From Pseudomonadota bacterium (GTDB taxonomy: Bacteria > Pseudomonadota > Gammaproteobacteria > Xanthomonadales > Rhodanobacteraceae): a DNA stretch of 5,716 nt. Below the pieces are notes generated by a model. The model searched no databases, had not been told where the DNA came from, and saw only the letters and a list, made by a program, of their open reading frames with translations. Below, one piece after another: positions 1 to 5,716 of the stretch (its first letter is position 1; each line of letters starts with the position of its first letter). The stretch is taken from contig JAJZGE010000152.1 of NCBI GenBank assembly GCA_021798675.1, positions 1 to 5,716 on the forward strand, in the 5' to 3' direction. The translations under genes were made by a program, and so were the position numbers.

Positions 1-1155
1 AGCCGGGATGTCCAGGTAATCCAGGCCGTTGTCCTGACGGGCCGGAGCCTCGGCGCGCGGATTGCCGCCGTACGCCGCTTCCGGCTGGGCGTAGTCCACC
101 ACTTCGTTGCCGGTGCCGGTACGCAGCACCACCGGACGTGGACGCTGGCGCATCTCCACCTGCTTGGTTTCCACGGCGCGCACGCTCTGGCGCGAGTTTG
201 CGCGGTTGAGACCGGTGGCGACCACGGTGACGCGGACTTCGTCCTTCAGCTCCGGGTCGAGCGAGGTGCCGATCACCACGGTGGCGTCTTCGCTGGCGAA
301 ATCGTTGATGACGCGACCGATCTCGTCGAACTCGCGCATGGTCAGGTTGGGGCCGGCGGTGACGTTGACCAGGATGCCGCAGGCGCCATTCAGGTTGACG
401 TCCTCCAGCAGCGGGTTCTTGATCGCCTGCTCGGCCGCGGCCTGCGCACGATCGTCGCCGCTGGCGACGCCGGTGCCCATCATGGCGAGGCCCATCTCGC
501 TCATCACGGTACGCACGTCGGCGAAGTCGACGTTGATCAGGCCCGGCGCGGTGATCAGGTCGGCGATGCCCTGCACCGCGCCCTGCAGCACGTTGTTGGC
601 GGCCTTGAACGCGTTGACCAGGGTGACTTCGCGGCCCAGCACGCTGATCAGCTTCTCGTTCGGCACGGTGATCAGGGAGTCGACGTGCTGCGACAGGTCC
701 TCGATACCCTTCTGCGCCACCTGCATGCGGCGGCGGCCTTCGAACGGGAACGGCTTGGTGACCACCGCCACGGTGAGGATGCCCTTCTCCTTGGCCAGCT
801 GCGCCACCACCGGTGCCGCGCCGGTACCGGTGCCGCCGCCCATGCCGGCGGTGATGAACACCATGTCGGCGCCTTCCAGCATCGCCTCGATGCGCTCGCG
901 ATCCTCCAGCGCGGCCTGGCGGCCGACCTCGGGGTTGGCGCCCGCGCCCAGGCCCTTGGTGACGTTCGCGCCCAGTTGCAGGTGGGTGCGCGAGTTGCAG
1001 CTGCTCATCGCCTGCGCGTCGGTGTTGGCGACGATGAACTCCACGCCTTCGATGTTGGCATTGATCATGTGCGCCACGGCGTTGCCGCCGCCACCGCCCA
1101 CGCCGATGACCTTGATGACTGCGTTTGGTGCGAGTTTCTCGATCAGTTCAAACAT
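1..1155 (-). CDS. ftsZ: Cell division protein FtsZ (tubulin-like GTPase), 3' end cut by window edge
   Basis: FtsZ polymerises with GTP under the membrane at midcell to form the Z ring that recruits the divisome. Seen: an open frame of 385 codons starting [25 protein letters not shown]. The glycine-rich nucleotide loop is at about residues 18-25, the tubulin signature GGGTGTG at 106-112, and the T7 synergy loop NVDFAD at 208-213, with D210 and D213 matching the GTP-hydrolysing acidic residues. The polymerising core ends near 318. A short variable linker rich in R, P, E and Q follows, then LDYLDIPA at 378-385, the start of the conserved C-terminal peptide that binds FtsA and ZipA. About seven residues and the stop lie outside the window (E. 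coli FtsZ has 383 residues). The ATG at 1155 is chosen from homology and a GGAGG seven bases upstream. No core motif is missing. It follows ftsA after a 146-base spacer, the only sizeable gap in the window. lpxC is the usual next gene but is not visible. Confidence 0.98.
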   Translation of the reverse strand, partial: MFELIEKLAPNAVIKVIGVGGGGGNAVAHMINANIEGVEFIVANTDAQAMSSCNSRTHLQLGANVTKGLGAGANPEVGRQAALEDRERIEAMLEGADMVFITAGMGGGTGTGAAPVVAQLAKEKGILTVAVVTKPFPFEGRRRMQVAQKGIEDLSQHVDSLITVPNEKLISVLGREVTLVNAFKAANNVLQGAVQGIADLITAPGLINVDFADVRTVMSEMGLAMMGTGVASGDDRAQAAAEQAIKNPLLEDVNLNGACGILVNVTAGPNLTMREFDEIGRVINDFASEDATVVIGTSLDPELKDEVRVTVVATGLNRANSRQSVRAVETKQVEMRQRPRPVVLRTGTGNEVVDYAQPEAAYGGNPRAEAPARQDNGLDYLDIPA

Positions 1156-1190
1156 TTCCCGTCCTCCAGAGTTGTTGTCGTTGTAACCAT
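1143..1190 (-). CDS. Candidate 15-codon upstream ORF (leader peptide) overlapping the ftsZ start
   Basis: An ATG at 1190 opens a frame encoding [15 protein letters not shown] and ending at TGA (1145-1143). It is out of frame with ftsZ, overlaps the first 13 bases of ftsZ and contains the ftsZ Shine-Dalgarno. Its own AGGAG (1198-1202) lies seven bases upstream, which is good spacing. Four of the five bases of that AGGAG are in the loop of a small hairpin (1194-1207). If translated, it could couple to ftsZ by termination-reinitiation or interfere with ftsZ initiation. The five consecutive Thr codons mix ACA, ACG and ACT. No known family is recognised. Short ORFs arise by chance, and nothing here shows it is translated. 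Confidence 0.3.
   Translation of the reverse strand: MVTTTTTLEDGKCLN
1163..1167 (-). promoter_or_regulatory. Shine-Dalgarno of ftsZ
   Basis: GGAGG lies seven bases before the ftsZ ATG, within GGAGGA (1162-1167). It is preceded by a stretch with little pairing potential, rich in A and C (about 1170-1186). It is a strong site that fixes the ftsZ start. It also lies inside the candidate 15-codon upstream ORF (1143-1190), so ribosomes reading that ORF would pass over it. Confidence 0.85.
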
Positions 1191-1193
1191 GGG

Positions 1194-1207
1194 GCGACTC
1201 CTGTCGC
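1194..1207 (-). promoter_or_regulatory. Small hairpin with AGGA loop in ftsZ leader
   Basis: GCGAC pairs perfectly with GTCGC (5 bp) around the loop AGGA (1199-1202). The loop plus the next G forms the AGGAG that sits seven bases before the ATG of the candidate upstream ORF, so this hairpin could gate its translation. It is small and could occur by chance. Confidence 0.35.
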
Positions 1208-1218
1208 ACCGTGGTGGT

Positions 1219-1238
1219 GGGCAGCGGTCCCGCCGCCC
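1219..1238 (-). promoter_or_regulatory. Hairpin with GGAC loop in ftsZ leader
   Basis: In the transcript GGGCGGCG pairs with CGCUGCCC, giving 8 bp including one G-U wobble, around the tetraloop GGAC (1227-1230). On the plus strand the wobble becomes an A/C mismatch, so the fold is better in the ftsZ-sense RNA than in its complement. Confidence 0.4.
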
Positions 1239-1239
1239 G

Positions 1240-1262
1240 TGGCTGCGCCTCCTGCGCCGCCA
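1240..1262 (-). promoter_or_regulatory. Hairpin with AGGAG loop in ftsZ leader
   Basis: In the transcript, TGGC pairs with GCCA, a G/A mismatch follows, then GCGC pairs with GCGC around the loop AGGAG (1249-1253). The same stretch can be read as a direct repeat of GGCGCA separated by GGA. The GGA is presented in the loop. The stem is short and interrupted, so it is supported less well than the hairpin at 1279-1302. Confidence 0.35.
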
Positions 1263-1278
1263 AACCCGTTCGCTCCCG

Positions 1279-1302
1279 GCCGGGCGCCTCGCGGCGCCCG
1301 GC
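1279..1302 (-). promoter_or_regulatory. Strong GC hairpin with GCGA tetraloop directly after ftsA
   Basis: The arms GCCGGGCGCC and GGCGCCCGGC are perfect complements (10 bp) around a four-base loop that reads GCGA in the transcript, a GNRA-type tetraloop. The base of the stem uses the last base of the ftsA TAG. No run of T follows on the minus strand (the next bases are GGGAGCGAACGG), so it does not fit an intrinsic terminator. It could protect the upstream message, cause a pause or partial termination, or mark a processing point between ftsA and ftsZ. Confidence 0.55.
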
Positions 1303-2537
1303 TAGAAGTTTTTCTTGAACCAGCCGATCGCCCGGCCGACCACGCCGCCGACCTGGCCGAAAGAGGTGCCGCCGCCGCGCACCGGCGCGCTGTGGCGCGC
1401 GCCGTGCAACAGCAGGCCCGCACCGGTGGCGTGCAGCGGACTGCTGATGACCTCGCCCAGGCCGGTGATCTGCTGCGGCACGCCGAGTCGCACCATCTTG
1501 TGGAAGATCTCCTCGGCCAGCTCCAGTGCGCCTTCCATCTGCGCGGCGCCACCGGTGAGCACCACGCCGGCGGCGACCAGGCTGTCGTAGCCGGAGCTGC
1601 GCAACCGGTCCTGCACCATCTCGAAGATTTCCTCGTAGCGCGCCTGTACGCTCTGGGCCAACGCCTGCCGTGCCAGCCGGCGCGGCGGACGGTCGCCCAC
1701 GCTGGGCACCTGGATGGTCTCGTCGGCATGCGCCAGCGCGGTCAGCGCGCAGGCGTACTTGATCTTGATCTCCTCCGCGTGGGCGGTCGGCGTCTGCACG
1801 GCGTAAGTGATGTCGCCGGTGATCTGGTCGCCGCCGATCGGCAGCGAGGCCGTGTAGCGGATCGAACCCTGGGTGTAGATCGCGATGTCGGTGGTACCGG
1901 CGCCGATGTCCACCAGGCAGACGCCCAGCTCACGCTCGTCCGGCGTGAGCACCGCGCGCGCGCTGGCCAGCGCCGACGGCACCAGTTCGTCCACCGACAG
2001 CCCGCAGCGCTGGATGGACTTGGTGATGTTCTGCACCGCCGCCGCGGCGCCGGTGACCAGGTGCACGTTGGCCTCGAGGCGCACGCCGCTCATGCCCACC
2101 GGCGAGCGGATGCCGTCCTGGCCGTCGATGCGGTACTCCTGCGACTCCTTGTAGAGCACCTTGCGATCAGCCGGGATCGCTACCGCGCTGGCCGCCTCCA
2201 GTACCTGGTCGAGGTCGCCCGGCGTCACTTCGCGCTCGCGGATCGCCGCGTTGCCGTGCGAGTTGCGCGTCTCCAGGTGGCTGCCCGAGATGGAGGCGGT
2301 GACCGCGCGGATGTCGCAGCCGGCCATCAGCTCGGCCTCTTCCACCGCCCGCTGGATCGAATGCACGGTGGATTCGATGTCCACCACCATGCCCTTGCGC
2401 ATGCCGCGGGAGACATGGGTGCCGATGCCGATGACGGTGATTTCCTCGCCCGGCTCGTACTCGCCGACGATGGCGGTCACCTTGGAGGTGCCGATGTCGA
2501 GGCCGACCACCAGTTGCTTGTCGTTGCGCGTCTTCAT
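1302..2537 (-). CDS. ftsA: Cell division protein FtsA (actin-like membrane tether of the Z ring)
   Basis: FtsA is an actin-fold ATPase that anchors FtsZ filaments to the inner membrane and helps recruit later divisome proteins. The product is 411 residues (E. coli 420). Seen: phosphate-1 motif GLDIGTSK at 12-19; the FtsA-specific 1C region at roughly 83-162, including SQEY and [10 protein letters not shown]; phosphate-2 motif [13 protein letters not shown] at 209-221; adenosine motif [11 protein letters not shown] at 326-336; and a C-terminal amphipathic stretch [13 protein letters not shown] at 399-411, the expected membrane-targeting helix. The start at 2537 gives [18 protein letters not shown], which aligns with the family N-terminus and has TGAGGA (2548-2553) ten bases upstream. 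A longer in-frame start at 2612 would add 25 proline/arginine-rich residues that lie over ftsQ, and is rejected. ftsQ ends 13 bases upstream. A strong hairpin begins at the stop codon. Confidence 0.98.
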   Translation of the reverse strand: MKTRNDKQLVVGLDIGTSKVTAIVGEYEPGEEITVIGIGTHVSRGMRKGMVVDIESTVHSIQRAVEEAELMAGCDIRAVTASISGSHLETRNSHGNAAIREREVTPGDLDQVLEAASAVAIPADRKVLYKESQEYRIDGQDGIRSPVGMSGVRLEANVHLVTGAAAAVQNITKSIQRCGLSVDELVPSALASARAVLTPDERELGVCLVDIGAGTTDIAIYTQGSIRYTASLPIGGDQITGDITYAVQTPTAHAEEIKIKYACALTALAHADETIQVPSVGDRPPRRLARQALAQSVQARYEEIFEMVQDRLRSSGYDSLVAAGVVLTGGAAQMEGALELAEEIFHKMVRLGVPQQITGLGEVISSPLHATGAGLLLHGARHSAPVRGGGTSFGQVGGVVGRAIGWFKKNF

Positions 2538-2547
2538 GGTTGTTGCG

Positions 2548-2553
2548 TCCTCA
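2548..2553 (-). promoter_or_regulatory. Shine-Dalgarno of ftsA, overlapping the ftsQ stop
   Basis: TGAGGA lies ten bases before the ftsA ATG, and its first three bases are the ftsQ TGA stop (2551-2553). A ribosome terminating ftsQ therefore covers the ftsA initiation site, which favours translational coupling. The site supports the start at 2537 over the longer start at 2612. Confidence 0.7.
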
Positions 2554-3291
2554 CGAGCGGCGCACGGTTGTGGTCTTGGCGGCGGGCGCGGGATCCGGCC
2601 AGCGCACGGCAAAACCGTTGGTGTAACGCAGGTCGGCGTAGACGAATCCCTGGTCGTGGCCGGCCATCATCTGCGGATAGACATCGAGGAAGCGGCGCAG
2701 CCTTGCACCGGCGAGGTCGCGGTCGCCGATCACGATGCGCGCGCCGTTCGTGGTGGTGACGCTCCAGCTGCCGCGCGCGGTCAGCGCCACGCCGTTGATC
2801 GCGAGGTGGGCAGCGGCAAAGGCCTTGCGCACGTCGGCGTAGAAGCTCACCACTTCGGCGAGGCGGTCGTCCGGCCCCTGCAGGCTCGGCAGTGCCGCGG
2901 CGTCAGCGGCGTCGAGCGGCGCATCGAACACCTTGCCCTGCCGGCTGATCAGCTGCGTACCGTTCCAGCGCGCGAACGGTTGGCGCTCGGTCACGCGCAG
3001 CTGCAGGGTGTCGGGCCAGCGCTTGCGCGCTTCCACCGACTCCACCCACGGCAGCGCGGCCACGGCCTGGCGTACGGCATCGAGGTTCAGGGCGAAGAAA
3101 CCCTTGCCCAGACGCGGCAACACGGCGCCGCGCAGTTCGTCCATCGTCACGTGCTTGAATTCCCCCTGCACGGTGAGCTTGGTCACCGGCCAGCGGCTGG
3201 CCGCGAACCAGCCGTTCAGCACGCCCACCACGGGCAGCGCCAGCAAGGCGGCGGCCAGGCACCAGGCGACGGGGCGCGAGCCTGCCCTCAT
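2551..3291 (-). CDS. ftsQ: Cell division protein FtsQ (POTRA-containing divisome subunit)
   Basis: FtsQ is a bitopic inner-membrane protein that binds FtsB/FtsL and connects the early Z ring to septal peptidoglycan synthesis. The product is 246 residues (E. coli 276). Seen: a very short cytoplasmic tail (1-7), one membrane segment at about 8-29 ([22 protein letters not shown]), a POTRA domain at about 36-105 beginning [10 protein letters not shown] and ending [12 protein letters not shown], and a periplasmic beta domain. The beta domain includes [12 protein letters not shown] and the conserved edge [16 protein letters not shown] at 216-231, the region that contacts FtsB in E. coli. The ATG at 3291 overlaps the ddlB stop as ATGA. 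Its GGAGG (3296-3300) is only four bases away, rather close. A GTG at 3330 in the same frame would add 13 residues and give a cytoplasmic tail nearer the usual length, so the start is less certain than the identity. Confidence 0.95.
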   Translation of the reverse strand: MRAGSRPVAWCLAAALLALPVVGVLNGWFAASRWPVTKLTVQGEFKHVTMDELRGAVLPRLGKGFFALNLDAVRQAVAALPWVESVEARKRWPDTLQLRVTERQPFARWNGTQLISRQGKVFDAPLDAADAAALPSLQGPDDRLAEVVSFYADVRKAFAAAHLAINGVALTARGSWSVTTTNGARIVIGDRDLAGARLRRFLDVYPQMMAGHDQGFVYADLRYTNGFAVRWPDPAPAAKTTTVRRS

Positions 3292-4241
3292 GCACCCTCC
3301 CGGAAACTGGTTTCCAGCACGCGCCAGCACAGTGCTTCGTAGTCGATCCCCGCGACCCGTGCAGCCTTGGGCACCAGCGAGTGCGAGGTCATGCCCGGCG
3401 CGGTGTTCACCTCCAGCAGCCAGTTGCGGCCCTGGCGGTCGCGCATCACGTCGACGCGCCCCCAGCCGGCGCAGCCCAGTGCGTCGAACGCGTCCAGCGC
3501 CAGCGCGCGCAGCTCGTTCTCGGCATCCCCCTGCAGCCCGGGGCACAAGTACTGCGTGTCCTCGGCGACGTACTTCGCGTTGTAGTCGTAGAACGCACCC
3601 TTCGGCACGATGTGGATGGAAGGCAGCACCTCGCGGCCGAGGATGCCGACGGTGAGCTCGTCGCCCTCGATCAGGGTCTCCATCAACAGGTCGCCGGGAT
3701 ACTTCGCCGCCAGGTCCACCGCGCTGTCCAGCTGGGACGCCTCGAACACCCGGGTAACGCCCACGCTGGAGCCTTCGCAGGCCGGCTTCACGATCAGCGG
3801 GAAGCCGATCCGCGCCGCCGCGGCATGCACGTCGGAACCGCGCGGCAGCGCCACGAACTTCGGCGTGGGGAGCCCCAGCGACTGCCACACCAGCTTGGAG
3901 CGCGTCTTGTCCATCGACAGCGCGGAACCCAGCACGCCCGAACCGGTGTACGGCACCTTCAGCGATTCCAGCGCGCCTTGCAGCACGCCGTCCTCACCGC
4001 CGCCGTGCTGGCCGTGCAGGATGTTGAATACGCGCGCGAAATGGCCGGCGCGCAATGCATCGAGCAAGGCCGGGATGCCGTCGATGGCATGCGCGTCCAC
4101 CCCGCGCGCCTTCAGCGCCGCCAGCACGTTACGCCCGGAGTCCAGCGACACCTCGCGCTCGGCCGAACTGCCGCCCATGACCACGGCGACGCGGCCGAAC
4201 TCGGCGGGGTTGGAGATGCGGGTTGCGGGTTTCGTTGCCAT
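3288..4241 (-). CDS. ddlB: D-alanine--D-alanine ligase (DdlB type)
   Basis: This cytoplasmic ATP-grasp enzyme joins two D-Ala with ATP to give the dipeptide that MurF adds to the peptidoglycan precursor. The product is 317 residues (E. coli DdlB 306). Seen: [17 protein letters not shown] at 17-33, with E28 matching substrate-binding E15 of E. coli; [11 protein letters not shown] at 102-112; ATP-grasp [10 protein letters not shown] at 152-161, with S158 matching S150; FYDYNAKY at 217-224, with K223 and Y224; GRVDV at 261-265 (R262, D264); [14 protein letters not shown] at 275-288, with metal ligands E277 and N279 and S288 matching S281. The catalytic set is complete. The start at 4241 overlaps the murC stop as TGATG; no strong Shine-Dalgarno is seen (AAGG ten bases upstream), so coupling to murC is likely. 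The frame stays open far upstream inside murC, but that part has no Ddl similarity. The HG...GEDG loop is two residues longer than in E. coli. Confidence 0.97.
   Translation of the reverse strand: MATKPATRISNPAEFGRVAVVMGGSSAEREVSLDSGRNVLAALKARGVDAHAIDGIPALLDALRAGHFARVFNILHGQHGGGEDGVLQGALESLKVPYTGSGVLGSALSMDKTRSKLVWQSLGLPTPKFVALPRGSDVHAAAARIGFPLIVKPACEGSSVGVTRVFEASQLDSAVDLAAKYPGDLLMETLIEGDELTVGILGREVLPSIHIVPKGAFYDYNAKYVAEDTQYLCPGLQGDAENELRALALDAFDALGCAGWGRVDVMRDRQGRNWLLEVNTAPGMTSHSLVPKAARVAGIDYEALCWRVLETSFREGA
3296..3300 (-). promoter_or_regulatory. Shine-Dalgarno of ftsQ inside the ddlB 3' end
   Basis: GGAGG within GGGAGGGTGC is encoded by the last ddlB codons (FREGA) and lies four bases before the ftsQ ATG. 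It supports the ATG at 3291, although the spacing is shorter than the usual five to nine bases. Confidence 0.6.
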
Positions 4242-5686
4242 CACGCGGCGCCCTTGGTCTTGAGTTGGCCCAGCTGCGCCAGTTCCACGGCCGCCGCGCC
4301 GATGTCGCCGGCGCCGAGCAGCAGCAGCAGGTCGCCGTCGCGCAGCAGCGCCGGCAGGGTGTCCTTGAGTTCGCGCGGGTGTTCGATCAGCACCGGATCG
4401 ACCTTGCCGCGCGCGCGCACCGCACGCGCCAACGCGCGGCCGTCGGCACCGGCGATGTGCGCTTCGCCGGCGGGATAGACCTCGGTCAGCACCAGCACGT
4501 CGGCCTCGGCCAGCACGTTGGCGAAGTCGTCCAGCAGGTCGCGCGTGCGGCTGTAGCGGTGCGGCTGGAATCCGACCACCAGGCGCCGTTCCGGCCAACC
4601 ACCACGCGCCGCCGCGAATACCGCGGCCAGTTCGCTGGGGTGATGGCCGTAGTCGTCCACCAGCAGCACGGCGCCCTGGTCGAGGGCTAGCTCGCCGCGG
4701 CGATGGAAACGCCGGCCGACGCCCTGGAAGTTCGCCAGCGCGTGGGCAATCGCCTCTGCCCCCACGCCGAGCTGCCAGCCGATGCTGGCGGCCGCCAGCG
4801 CGTTCAGCACGTTGTGCCGGCCCGGCAGGTTCAGCGTCACCGCCACCGCGTCGGCGTTGCCCGGCAGATGCAGGTCGAAATGCATCTGGAAGCCTTGCTG
4901 GCGCACATTGGAGGCGCGCACGTCGGCATCGGCGCTGGCGATGCCGTAGGTCATCACGCGGCGCGTGGTGGTCTTCGCCAGCCGGGCCACTTCGGCGTCG
5001 TCCACGCACAACACCGCCAGGCCATAGAACGGCAGGCGATGCAGGAAGTCGCCGAAGGCCTTCTTCACCTCGGCGAAATCGCCGTGGTAATTCTCCAGGT
5101 GGTCGGCGTCGATGTTGGTGACCGCGGCGATCACTGGCGACAGCAGCAGGAACGAGCCATCCGATTCGTCGGCCTCCGCCACCAGGTACTGCCCGGTGCC
5201 CAGCCTGGCGTTGGCGCCGGCCGCGTTGAGCTGGCCGCCGATCACGAAGGTGGGGTCGTAGTTCGCCTCGGCCAGCACGCTGGCGACCAGGCTGGTGGTG
5301 GTGGTCTTGCCGTGCGTGCCGGCAATGGCGATGCCGCGGCGGAAGCGCATCAGCTCGCCCAGCATCTCGGCGCGCGGGATCACCGGGATGCGCGCGGCAC
5401 GGGCGGCCACCAGTTCGGGGTTGTCCGGCTGGATCGCACTGGAGGTCACCACCACGTCGGCATCGCCCACGTTCGCGGCATCGTGGCCCACGTGCACCAC
5501 CAGGCCCAGTCGTGCGAGGCGCTGCGCGGTGGGCGAGTTCGACTTGTCCGAGCCGGACACCGCGTAGCCGAGGTTGTGCAGCACTTCCGCGATGCCGCTC
5601 ATGCCCACGCCACCGATGCCGATGAAATGCACGCGGCGGAACGTGGTCATCAGGTCTTCGTGGGCGAGCAGCCGGCGGGGCGTCAT
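4241..5686 (-). CDS. murC: UDP-N-acetylmuramate--L-alanine ligase
   Basis: MurC is the first of the cytoplasmic Mur amino-acid ligases; it adds L-Ala to UDP-MurNAc with ATP. The product is 481 residues (E. coli 491). Seen: N-terminal Rossmann motif [17 protein letters not shown] at 20-36 (UDP-MurNAc binding) and SGSD at 44-47; the ATP P-loop GTHGKTTTT at 123-131 with K127; [10 protein letters not shown] at 170-179; [10 protein letters not shown] at 191-200; [12 protein letters not shown] at 288-299; and C-terminal domain motifs DDYGHHPSE at 344-352 and [11 protein letters not shown] at 373-383. All expected catalytic motifs are intact. The ATG at 5686 is preferred because GGAGGT lies six bases upstream and the start overlaps the murG stop. 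An internal ATG at 5650 has no comparable site. The stop overlaps the ddlB start by one base. Confidence 0.98.
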   Translation of the reverse strand: MTPRRLLAHEDLMTTFRRVHFIGIGGVGMSGIAEVLHNLGYAVSGSDKSNSPTAQRLARLGLVVHVGHDAANVGDADVVVTSSAIQPDNPELVAARAARIPVIPRAEMLGELMRFRRGIAIAGTHGKTTTTSLVASVLAEANYDPTFVIGGQLNAAGANARLGTGQYLVAEADESDGSFLLLSPVIAAVTNIDADHLENYHGDFAEVKKAFGDFLHRLPFYGLAVLCVDDAEVARLAKTTTRRVMTYGIASADADVRASNVRQQGFQMHFDLHLPGNADAVAVTLNLPGRHNVLNALAAASIGWQLGVGAEAIAHALANFQGVGRRFHRRGELALDQGAVLLVDDYGHHPSELAAVFAAARGGWPERRLVVGFQPHRYSRTRDLLDDFANVLAEADVLVLTEVYPAGEAHIAGADGRALARAVRARGKVDPVLIEHPRELKDTLPALLRDGDLLLLLGAGDIGAAAVELAQLGQLKTKGAA

Positions 5687-5716
5687 GCCGCTACCTCCAG
5701 GCAGGCGCGGGCGATC
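5683..5716 (-). CDS. murG: 3' end of murG (lipid II-forming glycosyltransferase), cut by window edge
   Basis: Only the last ten codons and the stop are present, reading [10 protein letters not shown] then TGA (5685-5683). The frame ends in an ATGA overlap with murC. The peptide alone is too short to identify. The call rests on position, because murG directly precedes murC in gammaproteobacterial dcw clusters, on the overlap typical of this operon, and on an Ala-rich helical end plausible for MurG. MurG transfers GlcNAc from UDP-GlcNAc to lipid I at the inner face of the membrane. Confidence 0.65.
   Translation of the reverse strand, partial: IARACLEVAA
5693..5698 (-). promoter_or_regulatory. 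Shine-Dalgarno of murC inside the murG 3' end
   Basis: GGAGGT, six bases before the ATG at 5686, is close to the ideal complement of the 16S rRNA tail. It is embedded in the last codons of murG and decides the murC start over the ATG at 5650. Confidence 0.8.

Larger units (their letters stand above)
1156..1301 (-). promoter_or_regulatory. Structured ftsA-ftsZ intergenic leader (candidate post-transcriptional control region)
   Basis: This 146-base spacer is the only large gap in an otherwise overlapping or nearly abutting operon. In the ftsZ-sense RNA it offers four consecutive non-overlapping hairpins (1279-1302, 1240-1262, 1219-1238 and 1194-1207). An A/C-rich weakly paired stretch and the ftsZ ribosome-binding site follow. 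The triplet GGA occurs seven times in this strand: three times in hairpin loops, once between the first two hairpins (1274-1276), twice in the Shine-Dalgarno and once just before the ATG. No convincing -35/-10 pair was found; TACAAC (1180-1185) lacks a -35 partner. The role is inferred only from structure. Confidence 0.45.

Noticed and set aside
107..1186. Plus-strand open frame (359 codons) antisense to ftsZ
   Set aside because: Ser/Thr/Pro/Ala-rich shadow of ftsZ with no motifs; ftsZ is certain on the minus strand.
1180..1208. Possible ftsZ promoter with TACAAC as -10
   Set aside because: The hexamer 17 bases upstream (TGCGAC) does not resemble a -35 box and no extended -10 is present.
1279..1302. 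Intrinsic terminator after ftsA
   Set aside because: The stem is strong, but no T-run follows on the minus strand, and ftsZ must be read downstream; kept only as an undefined regulatory hairpin.
1125..2759. Long plus-strand open frame (544 codons) antisense to ftsA and part of ftsQ
   Set aside because: Low-complexity His/Arg/Ala/Gly-rich translation with no recognisable domain, mirroring the GC-rich third positions of ftsA, which is unmistakable on the other strand.
2161..3342. Plus-strand frame of 393 codons antisense to ftsQ and the ftsA 5' part
   Set aside because: No domain, compositional shadow in high-GC DNA, and no ribosome-binding evidence.
3381..4478. Plus-strand frame of 365 codons antisense to ddlB
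   Set aside because: Shadow translation rich in Arg/His/Gln/Ala; the complete Ddl catalytic set is on the opposite strand.
4242..5009. Upstream extension of the ddlB frame inside murC (256 codons)
   Set aside because: Arg/Gly/Ala-rich composition without Ddl similarity, entirely covering the murC coding sequence; Ddl homology begins just after the ATG at 4241.
1..5716. CRISPR arrays, tRNA or rRNA genes, insertion sequences, phage or defence genes
   Set aside because: None seen; the window is filled by contiguous dcw housekeeping genes with no repeats or mobile-element proteins.

Overview
The window is a contiguous piece of a bacterial dcw (division and cell wall) cluster. Every real gene lies on the minus strand. 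In transcription order, from the right edge to the left, it holds the last codons of murG, then murC, ddlB, ftsQ and ftsA complete, then nearly all of ftsZ, which runs off the left edge inside its conserved C-terminal peptide. The order murG-murC-ddlB-ftsQ-ftsA-ftsZ, with no murB between murC and ddlB, is the gammaproteobacterial arrangement. High G+C, strong GC bias at third codon positions and protein details (for example Mur[15 protein letters not shown] and DADHLENY) suggest the Xanthomonadales, perhaps a Rhodanobacteraceae-type genus. That placement is inference from remembered family sequences, not a search.

Layout: murG 3' end (5683-5716), murC (4241-5686), ddlB (3288-4241), ftsQ (2551-3291), ftsA (1302-2537), a 146-base spacer (1156-1301), and ftsZ (1-1155, 3' incomplete). 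The first three junctions are overlaps: ATGA for murG/murC, TGATG for murC/ddlB and ATGA for ddlB/ftsQ. ftsQ and ftsA are 13 bases apart, and the ftsQ stop codon lies inside the ftsA Shine-Dalgarno. This indicates one translationally coupled message. There is no gene-free stretch over 300 bases.

How the genes work together: MurG makes lipid II, MurC adds L-Ala to UDP-MurNAc, and Ddl makes the D-Ala-D-Ala used for the pentapeptide. FtsZ forms the Z ring, FtsA tethers it to the membrane, and FtsQ links it through FtsB/FtsL to septal wall synthesis. Precursor supply and septum assembly are thus co-expressed.

The genes are canonical; the unusual part is the ftsA-ftsZ spacer. In the ftsZ-sense RNA it can fold into four successive hairpins. 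The first is a 10-bp stem with a GNRA-type loop that starts on the ftsA stop codon. The next three each show GGA in the loop, followed by a GGAGGA ribosome-binding site, an arrangement that recalls CsrA/RsmA targets. A 15-codon upstream ORF with its own AGGAG overlaps the ftsZ start out of frame. These are sequence-based hypotheses about separate post-transcriptional control of ftsZ; no conservation or expression data were available.
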